A stretch of 64,000 nucleotides of DNA from Colwellia sp. (lineage in GTDB: Bacteria > Pseudomonadota > Gammaproteobacteria > Enterobacterales > Alteromonadaceae). The stretch spans positions 332,026 to 396,025 of the forward strand of contig JABSOW010000002.1 in the NCBI GenBank assembly GCA_013215465.1, read 5' to 3'. The notes beneath the pieces were generated by a model. It searched no databases, was not told the DNA's origin, and worked only from the letters and a program-made list of their open reading frames with translations. The position numbers and the translations under genes were made by a program. Below are positions 53,912 through 62,871 of this stretch, piece by piece. How positions within the stretch are numbered: position 1 is the stretch's first letter; each line of letters begins with the position of its first letter.

Positions 53912-54877
53912 ATGAAAGAATTTGAATTGATAAAGCATTTTTTTACCGAGCAAGCCGTCAAAAGAAAAGATGTTTTACTCGGTATTGGTGATGACTGTGC
54001 TGTTGTCGCTAGTCCAGAGAATCAAAATATTGTGGTTACTACCGACACCTTAGTTGCAGGTATTCATTTTCCTTTAGAAACATCGCCAAGAGCTATCGGT
54101 CATAAAGCAGTGGCTGTTAACTTGTCTGATATAGCCGCCATGGGAGCTAAACCAAGCTGGTTGTCACTTGCGATTACTTTGCCTGAAGTAAATAATGATT
54201 GGCTTACTGAGTTCAGTTTAGGTGTGTTTGAACTATGCGAATATTATAATGTACAACTTATTGGTGGTGACACCACACAGGGCCCATTAAGTATTACCAT
54301 CACAGCGCAAGGCTTAACGCCTGAAGGTAAATATTTAACTCGCTCAGGTGCTAAAGCGGGTGATTGGCTTTATGTTACTGGTGAACTGGGTGATGCTGCT
54401 CTAGCTTTACAGCATTATAAAAAGCAAGTTAGTGTTAATTATGACTTTGTTGATAAAATAAAAGCTAAGTTAGATTATCCCATGCCACGTGTTTTAGCGG
54501 GCCAAACTTTACGTGAATATGCTTCTGCTGCGATTGACCTTTCAGATGGTTTACTTGCAGATTTAGGACATATCTGCCGTGCCTCTAATGTTGGTGCTAA
54601 TATTGTGCTTAATGCTATTCCATTATCTGATATTATGCAGGAAAGTTTATTATTTGATGATGCTATTAGTCTTGCCCTTAGTGGTGGTGATGATTACGAG
54701 TTATTATTTACTGTCTCTGAAGATAACAAGGTCGGTATGGAAACAGCCTTATCTCACGTGGGCACACCTGTTACCTGCATAGGTCAAATAAATGCATCAC
54801 AAACGATTTCAACAACGTTGAATAATAAACCAGTACCAATTAAGAATACTGGTTTTGAACATTTTTCTGTCAAATAA
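53912..54877 (+). CDS. thiL: Thiamine-monophosphate kinase ThiL
   Basis: 321 residues. 'GIGDDCAVVASPENQNIVVT' holds the Mg-binding Asp pair, then 'DTLVAGIHFP', 'VNLSDIAAMGAKPSWLSLAI', 'LIGGDTTQGPLSITITAQG' and 'AIDLSDGLLADLGHIC'. Makes thiamine diphosphate from the monophosphate. 34 bases after nusB. Confidence 0.96.
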   Translation: MKEFELIKHFFTEQAVKRKDVLLGIGDDCAVVASPENQNIVVTTDTLVAGIHFPLETSPRAIGHKAVAVNLSDIAAMGAKPSWLSLAITLPEVNNDWLTEFSLGVFELCEYYNVQLIGGDTTQGPLSITITAQGLTPEGKYLTRSGAKAGDWLYVTGELGDAALALQHYKKQVSVNYDFVDKIKAKLDYPMPRVLAGQTLREYASAAIDLSDGLLADLGHICRASNVGANIVLNAIPLSDIMQESLLFDDAISLALSGGDDYELLFTVSEDNKVGMETALSHVGTPVTCIGQINASQTISTTLNNKPVPIKNTGFEHFSVK

Positions 54878-54904
54878 TTACCTAAGCCATTGTCGCAATA
54901 ATTT

Positions 54905-55384
54905 ATGAAAGATATCGATCCTAAAGCTGCTTTTGATTTAACGCAACCTATACAGTTTCTAGCATTAGGGTTTGGTAGCGGCTTAGCGCCGAAAGCGCCG
55001 GGAACCTTTGGTACTTTAGCTGCTATTCCTGTTTTCTTACTATTAACAATGTTACTACCCACGCCACTGTTTTATGCTATTGCTGTAATAGTGATGGGCT
55101 TGGCTGGTATTTATATTTGTGGTAAAGCAGCAAATGATGCTGGCGTACACGATCACCCTGCGATCGTTTGGGATGAATTTGTCGGCTTTTTTATTACCAT
55201 GTTTATGGTGCCAGTAAGTTGGCAGTCTGTCCTCGTGGGTTTTTTACTTTTTCGACTATTTGATATTTTGAAACCTTGGCCAATCTCTTTTATTGATAAA
55301 AAAATGACCGGGGGGGTAGGTATTATGTTTGATGATGTAGTTGCCGGAATTTTTGCTCTAGTCATCATGCAGCTGATTTTTTAG
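54905..55384 (+). CDS. pgpA: Phosphatidylglycerophosphatase A
   Basis: 159 residues. The N-terminal 'FLALGFGSGLAPKAPGTFGT' and 'VWDEFVGFFITMF' are PgpA signatures, with membrane segments around 'IPVFLLLTMLLP', 'YAIAVIVMGLAGIYICG' and the C-terminus. It removes the phosphate to give phosphatidylglycerol. Last gene of the ribH group; a possible weak hairpin terminator follows at 55466-55499. Confidence 0.95.
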   Translation: MKDIDPKAAFDLTQPIQFLALGFGSGLAPKAPGTFGTLAAIPVFLLLTMLLPTPLFYAIAVIVMGLAGIYICGKAANDAGVHDHPAIVWDEFVGFFITMFMVPVSWQSVLVGFLLFRLFDILKPWPISFIDKKMTGGVGIMFDDVVAGIFALVIMQLIF

Positions 55385-55465
55385 TTTTTTTTCTTTCTTT
55401 GCTATTTATTGATTTTAATCAATAGTCTTTTCTCTTGTTTTAAGCTATTTTAAAGTCTGAGGTAA

Positions 55466-55499
55466 AAAAAACAGCCTAAAAGCTTGTTTTTTGTTTTTC
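55466..55499 (+). terminator. Possible terminator after pgpA
   Basis: AAAAAACAGC (55466-55475) and GCTTGTTTTTT (55482-55492) form an A/T-rich stem with one bulged base and a T-rich tail. Weak, but placed between pgpA and hpf. Confidence 0.4.
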
Positions 55500-55597
55500 T
55501 ACCCTCAGCTATTTATTAGGGCTGTGAGTATTTAACCTAAATATTCTAATTTCTAGCTCATCGTACTCGCTTAAAGTAATTGTTAAAAGGAATACCT

Positions 55598-55954
55598 ATG
55601 AAAATAAATCTTTCTGGTCACCATGTAGAAGTTACCGACTCAATTCGAGAACATATCGAGGAAAAATTTTCTAAAATAGCTAACCACTTTCCAACGTTAA
55701 TCGCCTTAGACGTTATTATTTCGAAAGAACACAACAAGCATCAAGTTGAACTGACGACAAATTATGAAGGCGGTCGAATATCAGCTAAAGGCTCTGACAG
55801 TGTTATGTTTCCTGCTATTGCTAACGCAGCTAAAAAACTTGATGCGGCACTTAAACATCGTAAAGGTCAATTAAAAGCAAACTTGCATGACAAGCCAATA
55901 AGTACAGCGCCAGAAATAGCTCATGAAAAAGTACAAGAAATGAATTTGGCATAA
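55598..55954 (+). CDS. hpf: Ribosome hibernation promoting factor (short HPF)
   Basis: 118 residues from ATG 55598 with AAAAGGA upstream; an earlier in-frame start six codons upstream overlaps that site. 'INLSGHHVEVTDSIREHIEE' and 'GRISAKGSDSVMFPAIANAA' are the HPF/RaiA (S30AE) fold; the protein lacks the long C-terminal dimerisation domain, so it is the short gammaproteobacterial type. It stands alone and is followed by a strong terminator, rather than beside rpoN-ptsN as in E. coli. Confidence 0.93.
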   Translation: MKINLSGHHVEVTDSIREHIEEKFSKIANHFPTLIALDVIISKEHNKHQVELTTNYEGGRISAKGSDSVMFPAIANAAKKLDAALKHRKGQLKANLHDKPISTAPEIAHEKVQEMNLA

Positions 55955-55980
55955 ATGCTAATATTTGTTCATTCTATCTA

Positions 55981-56012
55981 AAAGCTGTGAATTTTATTCA
56001 CAGCTTTTTTTT
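55981..56012 (+). terminator. Rho-independent terminator after hpf
   Basis: AAAGCTGTGAA (55981-55991) pairs perfectly with TTCACAGCTTT (55997-56007) around TTTTA, followed by a run of eight T. Clear terminator 27 bases after hpf. Confidence 0.95.
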
Positions 56013-56023
56013 GCCCTCACCTT

Positions 56024-56083
56024 ATATACCCGTTGCACTTGAATTCCAGCTGAATCATGCATCTTCAAGTGAAACGAGTATAT
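56024..56083. repeat. Palindromic repeat between hpf and the efflux genes
   Basis: ATATACCCGTTGCACTTGA (56024-56042) pairs with TCAAGTGAAACGAGTATAT (56065-56083), 17 of 19 matching. The inner part contains GCATCTTCAAG. The ATACCCG...GCATCTT words recur in the spacer before dbpA, suggesting a dispersed family. Confidence 0.8.
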
Positions 56084-56225
56084 GACACCTAGTAAAACTG
56101 TCGATATTACAAATAATTACTCTTTTTTTGCCATCCTGTGTAATAATTGAAAAATAAACAAGTCTTTCATCATCAGCTGAATTCGGCATGTGAACTCACT
56201 AAGTATACCTATAAGGACTCCCTAG

Positions 56226-57425
56226 ATGTTTAACTCGTTACTGCAACGCCATCAATCAATAAAAATAACGTTAATTACTTTATTCTCTATAAGCCTTTTT
56301 GCTTGTTCTGAGCCCGAGCAACAAAAAAAATCACCACCACCTGCTATTTCTGTTTATAAAGTTAGTGTAGTCGAAGTTGGCAGACACCGAGAGTTTGTTG
56401 CTCGTACACAAGCGTTTAAAGAAGCCCATTTACGTGCTCGTGTTGAGGGTGAATTGATAGAACGTCATTTTAGAGAAGGCGCTATGGTTGAAAAAGGTCA
56501 ATTATTATTAAAGATTGATCCAGCCAATTATGATGCTTTACTTACTCAAGCGAAAGCTGATTTAGCCAGTAAAGTCTCAGGTAAAGAAAATGCTATCCGA
56601 AATTTAAAACGAGCTAAAAACTTAATTGGTGATGGTTATATTTCTCAATTAGACTTTGACCGATTAATGACGGAGGAATCACAAGCAAAAGCTTCAGTAA
56701 AAGCAGCGAAAGCTGCTTTAAAGCGTGCAGAATTAGATTTAGGCTACACTACTATTATCGCGCCATTTACTGGCCGTATTGGTAAAGTAAATTATAATGT
56801 TGGCAACATTGTTGGCCCAACAAGTGATGCGTTAGCAACCCTGACCGTTACTGATCCTATCTATGTTAGTTTTCAGGTAGAAGAAGAATTGTATTTAAAT
56901 TATTTACAAGAGCATAAGCATTCAACAGATCCAAAAGATGTAAAAATTGATCTGAGTTTACGCTTACCTAATGACACTATTTATAATGAACGAGGGCAAT
57001 TAGAGTTTGCTGGTACTAAAATTGAACAAGGTATGGGGACTGTTGAGCTAAGAGCATTATTTTCTAACCCCAATGGTATTATTTTACCCGGTTTATTTGT
57101 CACCTTAATCACCGAAAGTCAGCAAAAAGAAGCGATGTCTATGGTGCCACAGGCAGCTGTACAAGCAAATCAACAAGGAAAGTTTGTGCTTGTAGTTGAT
57201 AAGTCACTCACGGTAAAGCAGCGTCATGTTGTTTTAGGTCGACGTGTTAATGCTATGTGGGTTGTAGAAGAAGGGCTCGATGCCGGTGAACAAGTTATTA
57301 TTGAAGGATTGCAAAAGGTAAGGGTAGGTATAACTGTTAACCCGGTATTAAAAATGGTGAATGCTTTAACGGGCACTATTACTGAGCAAGCAGATGAAAA
57401 CCCAACTTCAGTCATTAAAAAGTAG
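56226..57425 (+). CDS. RND efflux periplasmic adaptor (AcrA/MexE type)
   Basis: 399 residues. N-terminal lipoprotein signal ending in 'SISLFACSEPEQQ' (Cys near residue 27). Membrane-fusion architecture: barrel-sandwich half-motif 'HLRARVEGELIERHFREGAM', alpha-hairpin ('YDALLTQAKADLASKVSGKE'), second lipoyl half 'YTTIIAPFTGRIGKVNYNVG' and a beta-barrel region. It bridges the RND pump to an outer-membrane channel. The pump gene follows after 15 bases; no TolC/OprM gene and no TetR/LysR regulator accompany it. Substrate cannot be told from sequence. Confidence 0.93.
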   Translation: MFNSLLQRHQSIKITLITLFSISLFACSEPEQQKKSPPPAISVYKVSVVEVGRHREFVARTQAFKEAHLRARVEGELIERHFREGAMVEKGQLLLKIDPANYDALLTQAKADLASKVSGKENAIRNLKRAKNLIGDGYISQLDFDRLMTEESQAKASVKAAKAALKRAELDLGYTTIIAPFTGRIGKVNYNVGNIVGPTSDALATLTVTDPIYVSFQVEEELYLNYLQEHKHSTDPKDVKIDLSLRLPNDTIYNERGQLEFAGTKIEQGMGTVELRALFSNPNGIILPGLFVTLITESQQKEAMSMVPQAAVQANQQGKFVLVVDKSLTVKQRHVVLGRRVNAMWVVEEGLDAGEQVIIEGLQKVRVGITVNPVLKMVNALTGTITEQADENPTSVIKK

Positions 57426-57440
57426 TGAAGGAACCACGCT

Positions 57441-60400
57441 ATGATCAGTAAAACTTTTATTCATCGTCCGAAATTTGCTTTTGTTATTTCTATTGTTATT
57501 GCTTTGGCCGGTTTTATTGCCATGGGGGTATTACCGGTAAATATGTATCCGGAAATCACCCCTCCGCAAGTACAAATTTCGGCAGTATATCCAGGCGCAA
57601 GTGCTCAAGTTGTTGAAGAGTCGGTAATACGACCTATTGAAGAGCAAATTAACGGCGTAGAAAATATGATGTATATTGATTCATCAGCTTCTAACAATGG
57701 TAGTGCCGTTATTACTGTTTACTTTAAGGTTGGCACTGATAGCGATATAGCCCAAGTGAATGTGCAAAACCGTGTTGCGTTAGCGACCAGCTCTTTACCG
57801 GTAGAGGTTACTCGACAAGGGGTTAATGTTAAGAAAAAATCTAGCTCAATGTTAATGGGGATTAACCTGTTTTCAGAGCAAGCTGGCATTGATCAGCTAT
57901 TTTTGAGTAACTATGCAAGTAACTATTTAATTGAGCCTTTAGGGCGAATTAAAGGCGTTGCTTCTGCAGAAATAATGGGTGAAATGACTTATAGCATGCG
58001 GATCTGGTTGAACCCTGATCGTATGTCATCTCTTAATGTCACTGTTAATGAAATACAACAAGCGCTGACTGAGCAAAATATGATTGTTGCCGCAGGTAAA
58101 CTGGGTGCTAGTCCATCGTTACCTAATCAGCAATTTGAGTATTCTATACAGGCACAAGGACGTTTAAAAAGCCCAGAAGAGTTTGGCCAAACTATCATCC
58201 GCGCCCATCAAAGTGGTAACTTTGTTCGCCTTACTGATATTGCTCGTATTGAACTTGGCGCAGAAAACTATGCAACTAAAGCGCGTTTAAATGGTAATGA
58301 CACCGCATTTTTAGTTATATACCAATTACCTGATGCTAACGCCACTGAAGTTGCCGAGTTAGTGAAAGCTAAAATGTTGACGTTGGCAGCACGCTTCCCA
58401 GATGGCTTAAAGTATGTAATTCCTTTTGACACCACAGATTTTATTAATCGCTCTATGGATGAAGTTAAAGTTACCCTATTTCAAGCGGTAGGCTTGGTTA
58501 TTTTAGTGGTATTTCTCTTTTTACAAAACTGGCGCGCTACTATTATTCCTACACTAGCGATACCTGTCTCTCTTGTAGGTACTTTTGCTTTTATGTTACT
58601 GATGGGATATTCCATTAATACGATTACCTTATTCGGCTTAGTGTTAGCGATAGGCATTGTTGTTGATGATGCCATTATTGTCATTGAAAATGTTGAGCGT
58701 ATTTTAAAAGAAGAAAAGTTACCGATAAAAGAGGCAGTAACTAAAGCGATGGAGCAAGTCTCAGGGCCAATTATTGCCACTACATTGGTTCTTTTAGCGG
58801 TATTTGTCCCTGTTGGTTTTATGCCCGGAATTACCGGTGAGCTTTATAAACAATTTTCGATGACTATTTCATTCGCCGTTATTATTTCTTCTATTAATGC
58901 CCTCACATTGAGTCCTGCTTTATGTACGGTTTTATTATCAGAAAAAAACATGAAACCAATTAAGTGGCTACAACCAATGGAACGTTTAATTGAGCGGCTG
59001 ACCGCTGGTTATACTAAAACGGTAAGCTTTTTATTAAAACGTGTAGTACGGGTGGCTTTGTTTGTCGGCATTATTTTTGTTAGTGCCGGTTGGCTAACTA
59101 ACGTAGTACCAACGGCATTTTTACCTGCTGAAGATCAAGGCTATTTATTTGTAGATATTCAATTACCAGATGCCTCATCAAGTAATAGAACACAAGCGGT
59201 TATGGATAAAATAGTCCCTATAATCACTAGCGATCCAGCGGTTGATGATATTATCACCGTCGGTGGCTTTTCTTTACTTGGTGGCCCAGGTTCAAATAAC
59301 GGTTTAGCGATTATTCTTCTTAAAGACTGGGATGATAGAACCACTCCAGAATTAGGGTTGAAACAAGTCATTCCAAGGTTGATGGGGCAATTATGGTCAA
59401 TGCCTGAAGCACAAATAATGGTTTTTAATCCACCACCTATTCCCGGTTTAGGCACTAGCTCTGGCTTTGAGTTTCAACTACAAGATAATGAAGGGCGAGA
59501 CCCAGCATTACTTGCCCAAGTAATGAATGGTTTTATTTATGAGGCTAATCAACGTCCTGAATTAAATAGAGTCTTTAGCACTTATCGCGCTAATGTTCCG
59601 CAATACTTTCTAGAAGTTGATCGTAATAAGGCCAAAGCACAAGGTGTGGCACTTTCTGATATTTTTATGACCTTACAAGCACAACTTGGCTCATTATACA
59701 TTAATGACTTTAGCCAGTTTGGACGTACTTATAAAGTGACTATTCAAGCGCAAGCTGAATACCGTAAAGACCCATCAGATTTACGTCATTACTATGTTCG
59801 TAACAAAGACAATGACATGGTGCCATTAACGACTTTAGCTAAATTAACGCCTATTTTAGGGCCGACCACAATTAAACATTTCAATCTTTATCGTAGTGCT
59901 AGTATTACTGGCCAAGCTGCAGCAGGGTATTCGTCTGGTCAAGCTATTGCTGTTATGCAAGAAATGGCTAAAAACCTGCCGCAGGGTTATATTTATGAAT
60001 GGTCAGGGCAGTCTAAACAAGAGATTGAAGCAGGAGATTTAGCGCCAGTATTGTTTGCTTTAGCTATTTTGTTTGTTTACTTATTTTTAGTTGCTCAGTA
60101 TGAAAGTTGGAGCATACCTTTTTCTGTTATTGCAGCCGTACCTTTAGCTTTATTTGGCTCTATGCTGACTTTATATACGCTTGGTATGGCAAATAATATC
60201 TACGCGCAAGTAGGCTTAGTGCTACTTATTGGCTTGTCTACCAAAACAGCAATACTTATTGTTGAGTTTGCAATGGCAGAACGTGCTGCCGGTAAGAGTA
60301 TTTTTGATGCGGCACTTAATGCCGCTAAAATGCGTTTTCGAGCGGTATTAATGACAGCATTATCTTTCATACTTGGCGTTCTCCCATTAGTTTTTGCCAG

Positions 60401-60551
60401 TGGTGCTGGTGCTGGCAGCCGTGTTTCGTTGGGGGTAACTGTGCTTGCTGGTATGTTAGCTGCGACTATCTTTGGCACCTTATTAGTACCGTATTTTTAT
60501 ATGGTAGTGCAGCGTATGCGTGAGAAAGTAAAAGGAGGAATAGCAAAATAA
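57441..60551 (+). CDS. RND efflux pump permease (AcrB/MexF, HAE-1 family)
   Basis: 1036 residues, full length. Twelve membrane helices in two halves, each followed by a large periplasmic loop. N-terminal 'PVNMYPEITPPQVQISAVYP' is the HAE1 start; TM4 shows 'LVLAIGIVVDDAIIVIENVE' with the proton-relay Asp pair, and TM10 region 'VGLVLLIGLSTKTAILIVEF' has the partner Lys. Trimeric proton-driven exporter of drugs, detergents or other amphiphiles. Pairs with the adaptor upstream. Ends 51 bases before the convergent DUF2986 gene. Confidence 0.95.
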   Translation: MISKTFIHRPKFAFVISIVIALAGFIAMGVLPVNMYPEITPPQVQISAVYPGASAQVVEESVIRPIEEQINGVENMMYIDSSASNNGSAVITVYFKVGTDSDIAQVNVQNRVALATSSLPVEVTRQGVNVKKKSSSMLMGINLFSEQAGIDQLFLSNYASNYLIEPLGRIKGVASAEIMGEMTYSMRIWLNPDRMSSLNVTVNEIQQALTEQNMIVAAGKLGASPSLPNQQFEYSIQAQGRLKSPEEFGQTIIRAHQSGNFVRLTDIARIELGAENYATKARLNGNDTAFLVIYQLPDANATEVAELVKAKMLTLAARFPDGLKYVIPFDTTDFINRSMDEVKVTLFQAVGLVILVVFLFLQNWRATIIPTLAIPVSLVGTFAFMLLMGYSINTITLFGLVLAIGIVVDDAIIVIENVERILKEEKLPIKEAVTKAMEQVSGPIIATTLVLLAVFVPVGFMPGITGELYKQFSMTISFAVIISSINALTLSPALCTVLLSEKNMKPIKWLQPMERLIERLTAGYTKTVSFLLKRVVRVALFVGIIFVSAGWLTNVVPTAFLPAEDQGYLFVDIQLPDASSSNRTQAVMDKIVPIITSDPAVDDIITVGGFSLLGGPGSNNGLAIILLKDWDDRTTPELGLKQVIPRLMGQLWSMPEAQIMVFNPPPIPGLGTSSGFEFQLQDNEGRDPALLAQVMNGFIYEANQRPELNRVFSTYRANVPQYFLEVDRNKAKAQGVALSDIFMTLQAQLGSLYINDFSQFGRTYKVTIQAQAEYRKDPSDLRHYYVRNKDNDMVPLTTLAKLTPILGPTTIKHFNLYRSASITGQAAAGYSSGQAIAVMQEMAKNLPQGYIYEWSGQSKQEIEAGDLAPVLFALAILFVYLFLVAQYESWSIPFSVIAAVPLALFGSMLTLYTLGMANNIYAQVGLVLLIGLSTKTAILIVEFAMAERAAGKSIFDAALNAAKMRFRAVLMTALSFILGVLPLVFASGAGAGSRVSLGVTVLAGMLAATIFGTLLVPYFYMVVQRMREKVKGGIAK

Positions 60552-60602
60552 TAGTTTCAAGCTATGTTTGATAAGTAGCTAAGTAATTTTGTTAGATGCA
60601 AG

Positions 60603-60767
60603 TTAACGAGTTTCACTCGCATCTTTAGTTTCTGCTGTTTTTTGCTCTTCAAGTTTAGCGCGCTCCGCTTTAGAAATATAGCGGGGCTTATTACTGGTAT
60701 GCAATTTTGCATTCGCTTTTTTTAGCCTCTTTTTTAGCGTGTCATTCATCTTCTTTTTTCGGTTCAT
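60603..60767 (-). CDS. DUF2986 small basic protein
   Basis: 54 residues, too short for a standard gene call. Read on the minus strand it begins 'MNRKKKMNDTLKKRLKKANA' and continues 'KLHTSNKPRYISKAERAKL', which matches my memory of the DUF2986 family, found widely in Vibrio, Shewanella and Colwellia. Very Lys/Arg-rich N-terminus, acidic C-terminus, no membrane segment; RNA or ribosome binding is conceivable but unproven. AGAGAAA precedes the ATG. It lies 33 bases after the 138-residue gene on the same strand. Confidence 0.8.
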   Translation of the reverse strand: MNRKKKMNDTLKKRLKKANAKLHTSNKPRYISKAERAKLEEQKTAETKDASETR

Positions 60768-60800
60768 GTTAAGTTTCTCTTATCGTTAAATTATTAATTT

Positions 60801-61217
60801 TCAGCTGTATTGCTGAGCAATTAAGGTAATGAATATTAGTGGAATATAGGGGTATATAACGGTTGGCTTTAGCGCGTTTTTTAAATATTCCATGATCAAG
60901 CCTACTGAACTTGGACGATTCTCTGACCATTGGCGGTAAAATTGAAATGCCACCACATTATTTTTTGTGAGTGCTTGTTCAATTAACTCAATTCTATTGC
61001 TGGTTCTAGCCTGATAAGTTTTCCAAATACCTTCTTGTAACCACAAAACTACCAATATTAAAATAATAATGATGTTTCCTTGGTATAAAGCTAAAGAAAA
61101 TACAGTCACTGCCACAGAAAATAATTTAATGATTAAGGCATATTGTTCATAACACTCATGGCTGTTGTGTAATGCTTGCCATTCTTTTACTAAAAGTGCA
61201 TTAGATTCTATTGTCAT
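60801..61217 (-). CDS. Small membrane protein of unknown function
   Basis: 138 residues that I do not recognise. Two adjacent hydrophobic helices at ~27-62 ('LIIKLFSVAVTVFSLALY' and 'IIIILILVVLWLQEGIW') and one near the C-terminus ('VIYPYIPLIFITLIAQ'); a charged cytoplasmic-type stretch lies between. The start codon lacks a strong ribosome site. Probably co-transcribed with the DUF2986 gene. Divergent from dbpA. Confidence 0.65.
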   Translation of the reverse strand: MTIESNALLVKEWQALHNSHECYEQYALIIKLFSVAVTVFSLALYQGNIIIILILVVLWLQEGIWKTYQARTSNRIELIEQALTKNNVVAFQFYRQWSENRPSSVGLIMEYLKNALKPTVIYPYIPLIFITLIAQQYS

Positions 61218-61260
61218 TGGCAGTTAATAAACTAGGGGTAGAAGGTATTTACTGTTATTA

Positions 61261-61330
61261 TACCCGAACTATCTCAAGATGCGAGTTTCAGGACGTCTGA
61301 GTAAATCATGATCTAGACGCATCTTTTTAT
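61261..61330. repeat. Hairpin repeat upstream of dbpA
   Basis: AAGATGCG (61276-61283) pairs with CGCATCTT (61318-61325), with an inner CGTCT/AGACG pair, followed by TTT. It opens with TACCCGAACTATCTCAAGATGC. It shares ATACCCG and GCATCTT with the element at 56024-56083 and lies in the divergent spacer, so it is a dispersed element rather than a gene terminator. Confidence 0.6.
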
Positions 61331-61421
61331 TAATGGTATCCCCTTAAAAATAGTATACTCACCCATTCACTTTCCCTTGAAAGTTTTATATCCTAATTCT
61401 GAAAATACAGAGGTATCGACC

Positions 61422-62858
61422 TTGAGCGCATCAATCAATAATGACAAAGCGACATTAGCTTTTTCTTCTTTAAACTTACATAAAGATTTATTGAAAAATT
61501 TATCTACGCTTGGCTATCTCGAAATGACGCCTATTCAAGCCATGAGTTTACCCGAAATGTTAGCGGGCAAAGATGTTATTGCTCAAGGTAAAACTGGCTC
61601 GGGTAAAACGGCTGCTTTTGGCTTAGCTTTACTGGAAAAGTTACAAGTTAAGCGTTTTCGTATTCAGTCAATGATTCTATGTCCAACGCGTGAACTTGCT
61701 GATCAAGTGGCTAAAGAAATACGAAAGCTTGCCCGTGCTGTCCATAATATTAAAGTATTAACCTTGTGTGGCGGAACACCGTTTGGTCCGCAAATAGGCT
61801 CGTTAGAACATGGTGCTCATATTATTGTCGGTACGCCGGGTCGTATTGAAGAACATGTTATTAAAGGCACGCTTAAACTAGATGATTTAAACTTGTTAAT
61901 ACTTGATGAAGCCGATCGTATGTTAGAAATGGGCTTTGAGGCTGCACTTGATAATATCATTGAACGTACTCCGCTTGAACGTCAAACCTTGTTATTTAGC
62001 GCTACTTTTCCAAAACAAATTCAAGCGATCAGCGAAAGTATTATGACTGAGCCAGTAATGGTAAAAGTGAGTGCCAGTGAAGATCAATCTAATATTAATC
62101 AGCACTTTTTTCATGTTGAAGACGATACTCATCGATTTGCCGCGCTACGTTTATTATTACTCGCTAACCCTGTTGAATCGACTGCTATCTTTTGTAATAC
62201 CAAAAAAGAAACGCAAGCAGTTTGCAATGCTTTACATGATGATGGTTTTAGTGTGTTAGCTTTACATGGTGATTTAGAGCAAAAAGATAGAGATCAAACG
62301 CTATTACGTTTTGCTAATAAAAGTGTCGCTATTTTAGTTGCCACTGACGTTGCTTCTCGTGGTTTAGATATCGATGCCCTTGATTTAGTAGTTAATTATC
62401 ATATTGCCCATGACAGCGAAGTTCATATTCATCGTATTGGTCGTACTGGCAGAGCCGGTGCTCAAGGTATGGCATTATCCTTATTTAGTGATAAAGAAAC
62501 TTATAAGGTTGGTTTAATCGAAGACGTACTTGAGCAAACGATCAAGCCAGAATTATTGCCATCAACTGAGGTACTAAAAAATGCTCGGCATCAGGCTAAT
62601 ATGGCAACCATTCAAATTGACGGCGGTAAAAAGCAAAAAGTTCGCCCTGGTGATATTTTGGGAGCACTAACCGCAAAAAGCTCAAATGAAAAAAATACCG
62701 GTGCAGAAATTAGCGGTCAAGATATTGGTAAAATCAATGTACTTGATATTAAAGCCTATGTTGCCGTAAATAAAAAAGTATTGAAATCAGCATTACGAAA
62801 ATTAACTAACGGTAAAATGAAAGGACGTAGTTTTAAAGTGCGCCATTTAACCGTATAA
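61422..62858 (+). CDS. dbpA: DEAD-box RNA helicase DbpA
   Basis: 478 residues if started at TTG 61422, which has AGAGG eight bases upstream; a TTG at 61377 is open too but lacks a ribosome site. Q motif 'YLEMTPIQAMSLP', motif I 'GKTGSGKTAAF', II 'LDEADRML', III 'LFSATF', V 'VATDVASRGLDID' and VI 'HRIGRTGRAGAQG'. The C-terminal RNA-binding domain ('KVRPGDILGALTA' to 'GRSFKVRHLTV') is DbpA-specific and binds 23S rRNA hairpin 92 in large-subunit assembly. Confidence 0.94.
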   Translation: MSASINNDKATLAFSSLNLHKDLLKNLSTLGYLEMTPIQAMSLPEMLAGKDVIAQGKTGSGKTAAFGLALLEKLQVKRFRIQSMILCPTRELADQVAKEIRKLARAVHNIKVLTLCGGTPFGPQIGSLEHGAHIIVGTPGRIEEHVIKGTLKLDDLNLLILDEADRMLEMGFEAALDNIIERTPLERQTLLFSATFPKQIQAISESIMTEPVMVKVSASEDQSNINQHFFHVEDDTHRFAALRLLLLANPVESTAIFCNTKKETQAVCNALHDDGFSVLALHGDLEQKDRDQTLLRFANKSVAILVATDVASRGLDIDALDLVVNYHIAHDSEVHIHRIGRTGRAGAQGMALSLFSDKETYKVGLIEDVLEQTIKPELLPSTEVLKNARHQANMATIQIDGGKKQKVRPGDILGALTAKSSNEKNTGAEISGQDIGKINVLDIKAYVAVNKKVLKSALRKLTNGKMKGRSFKVRHLTV

Positions 62859-62871
62859 AATAATTCATCCT

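Noticed and set aside
55408..55423. ATTGATT/AATCAAT palindrome after pgpA as a terminator
   Set aside because: Seven A/T-rich pairs without a clean T-run; too weak to call.
60594..60624. Bidirectional terminator between the RND pump and the DUF2986 gene
   Set aside because: AGATGC and GCATCT can pair with an inner CGAG/CTCG stem, but the arms are short and bulged, the T-tract is weak, and the structure overlaps the DUF2986 stop.
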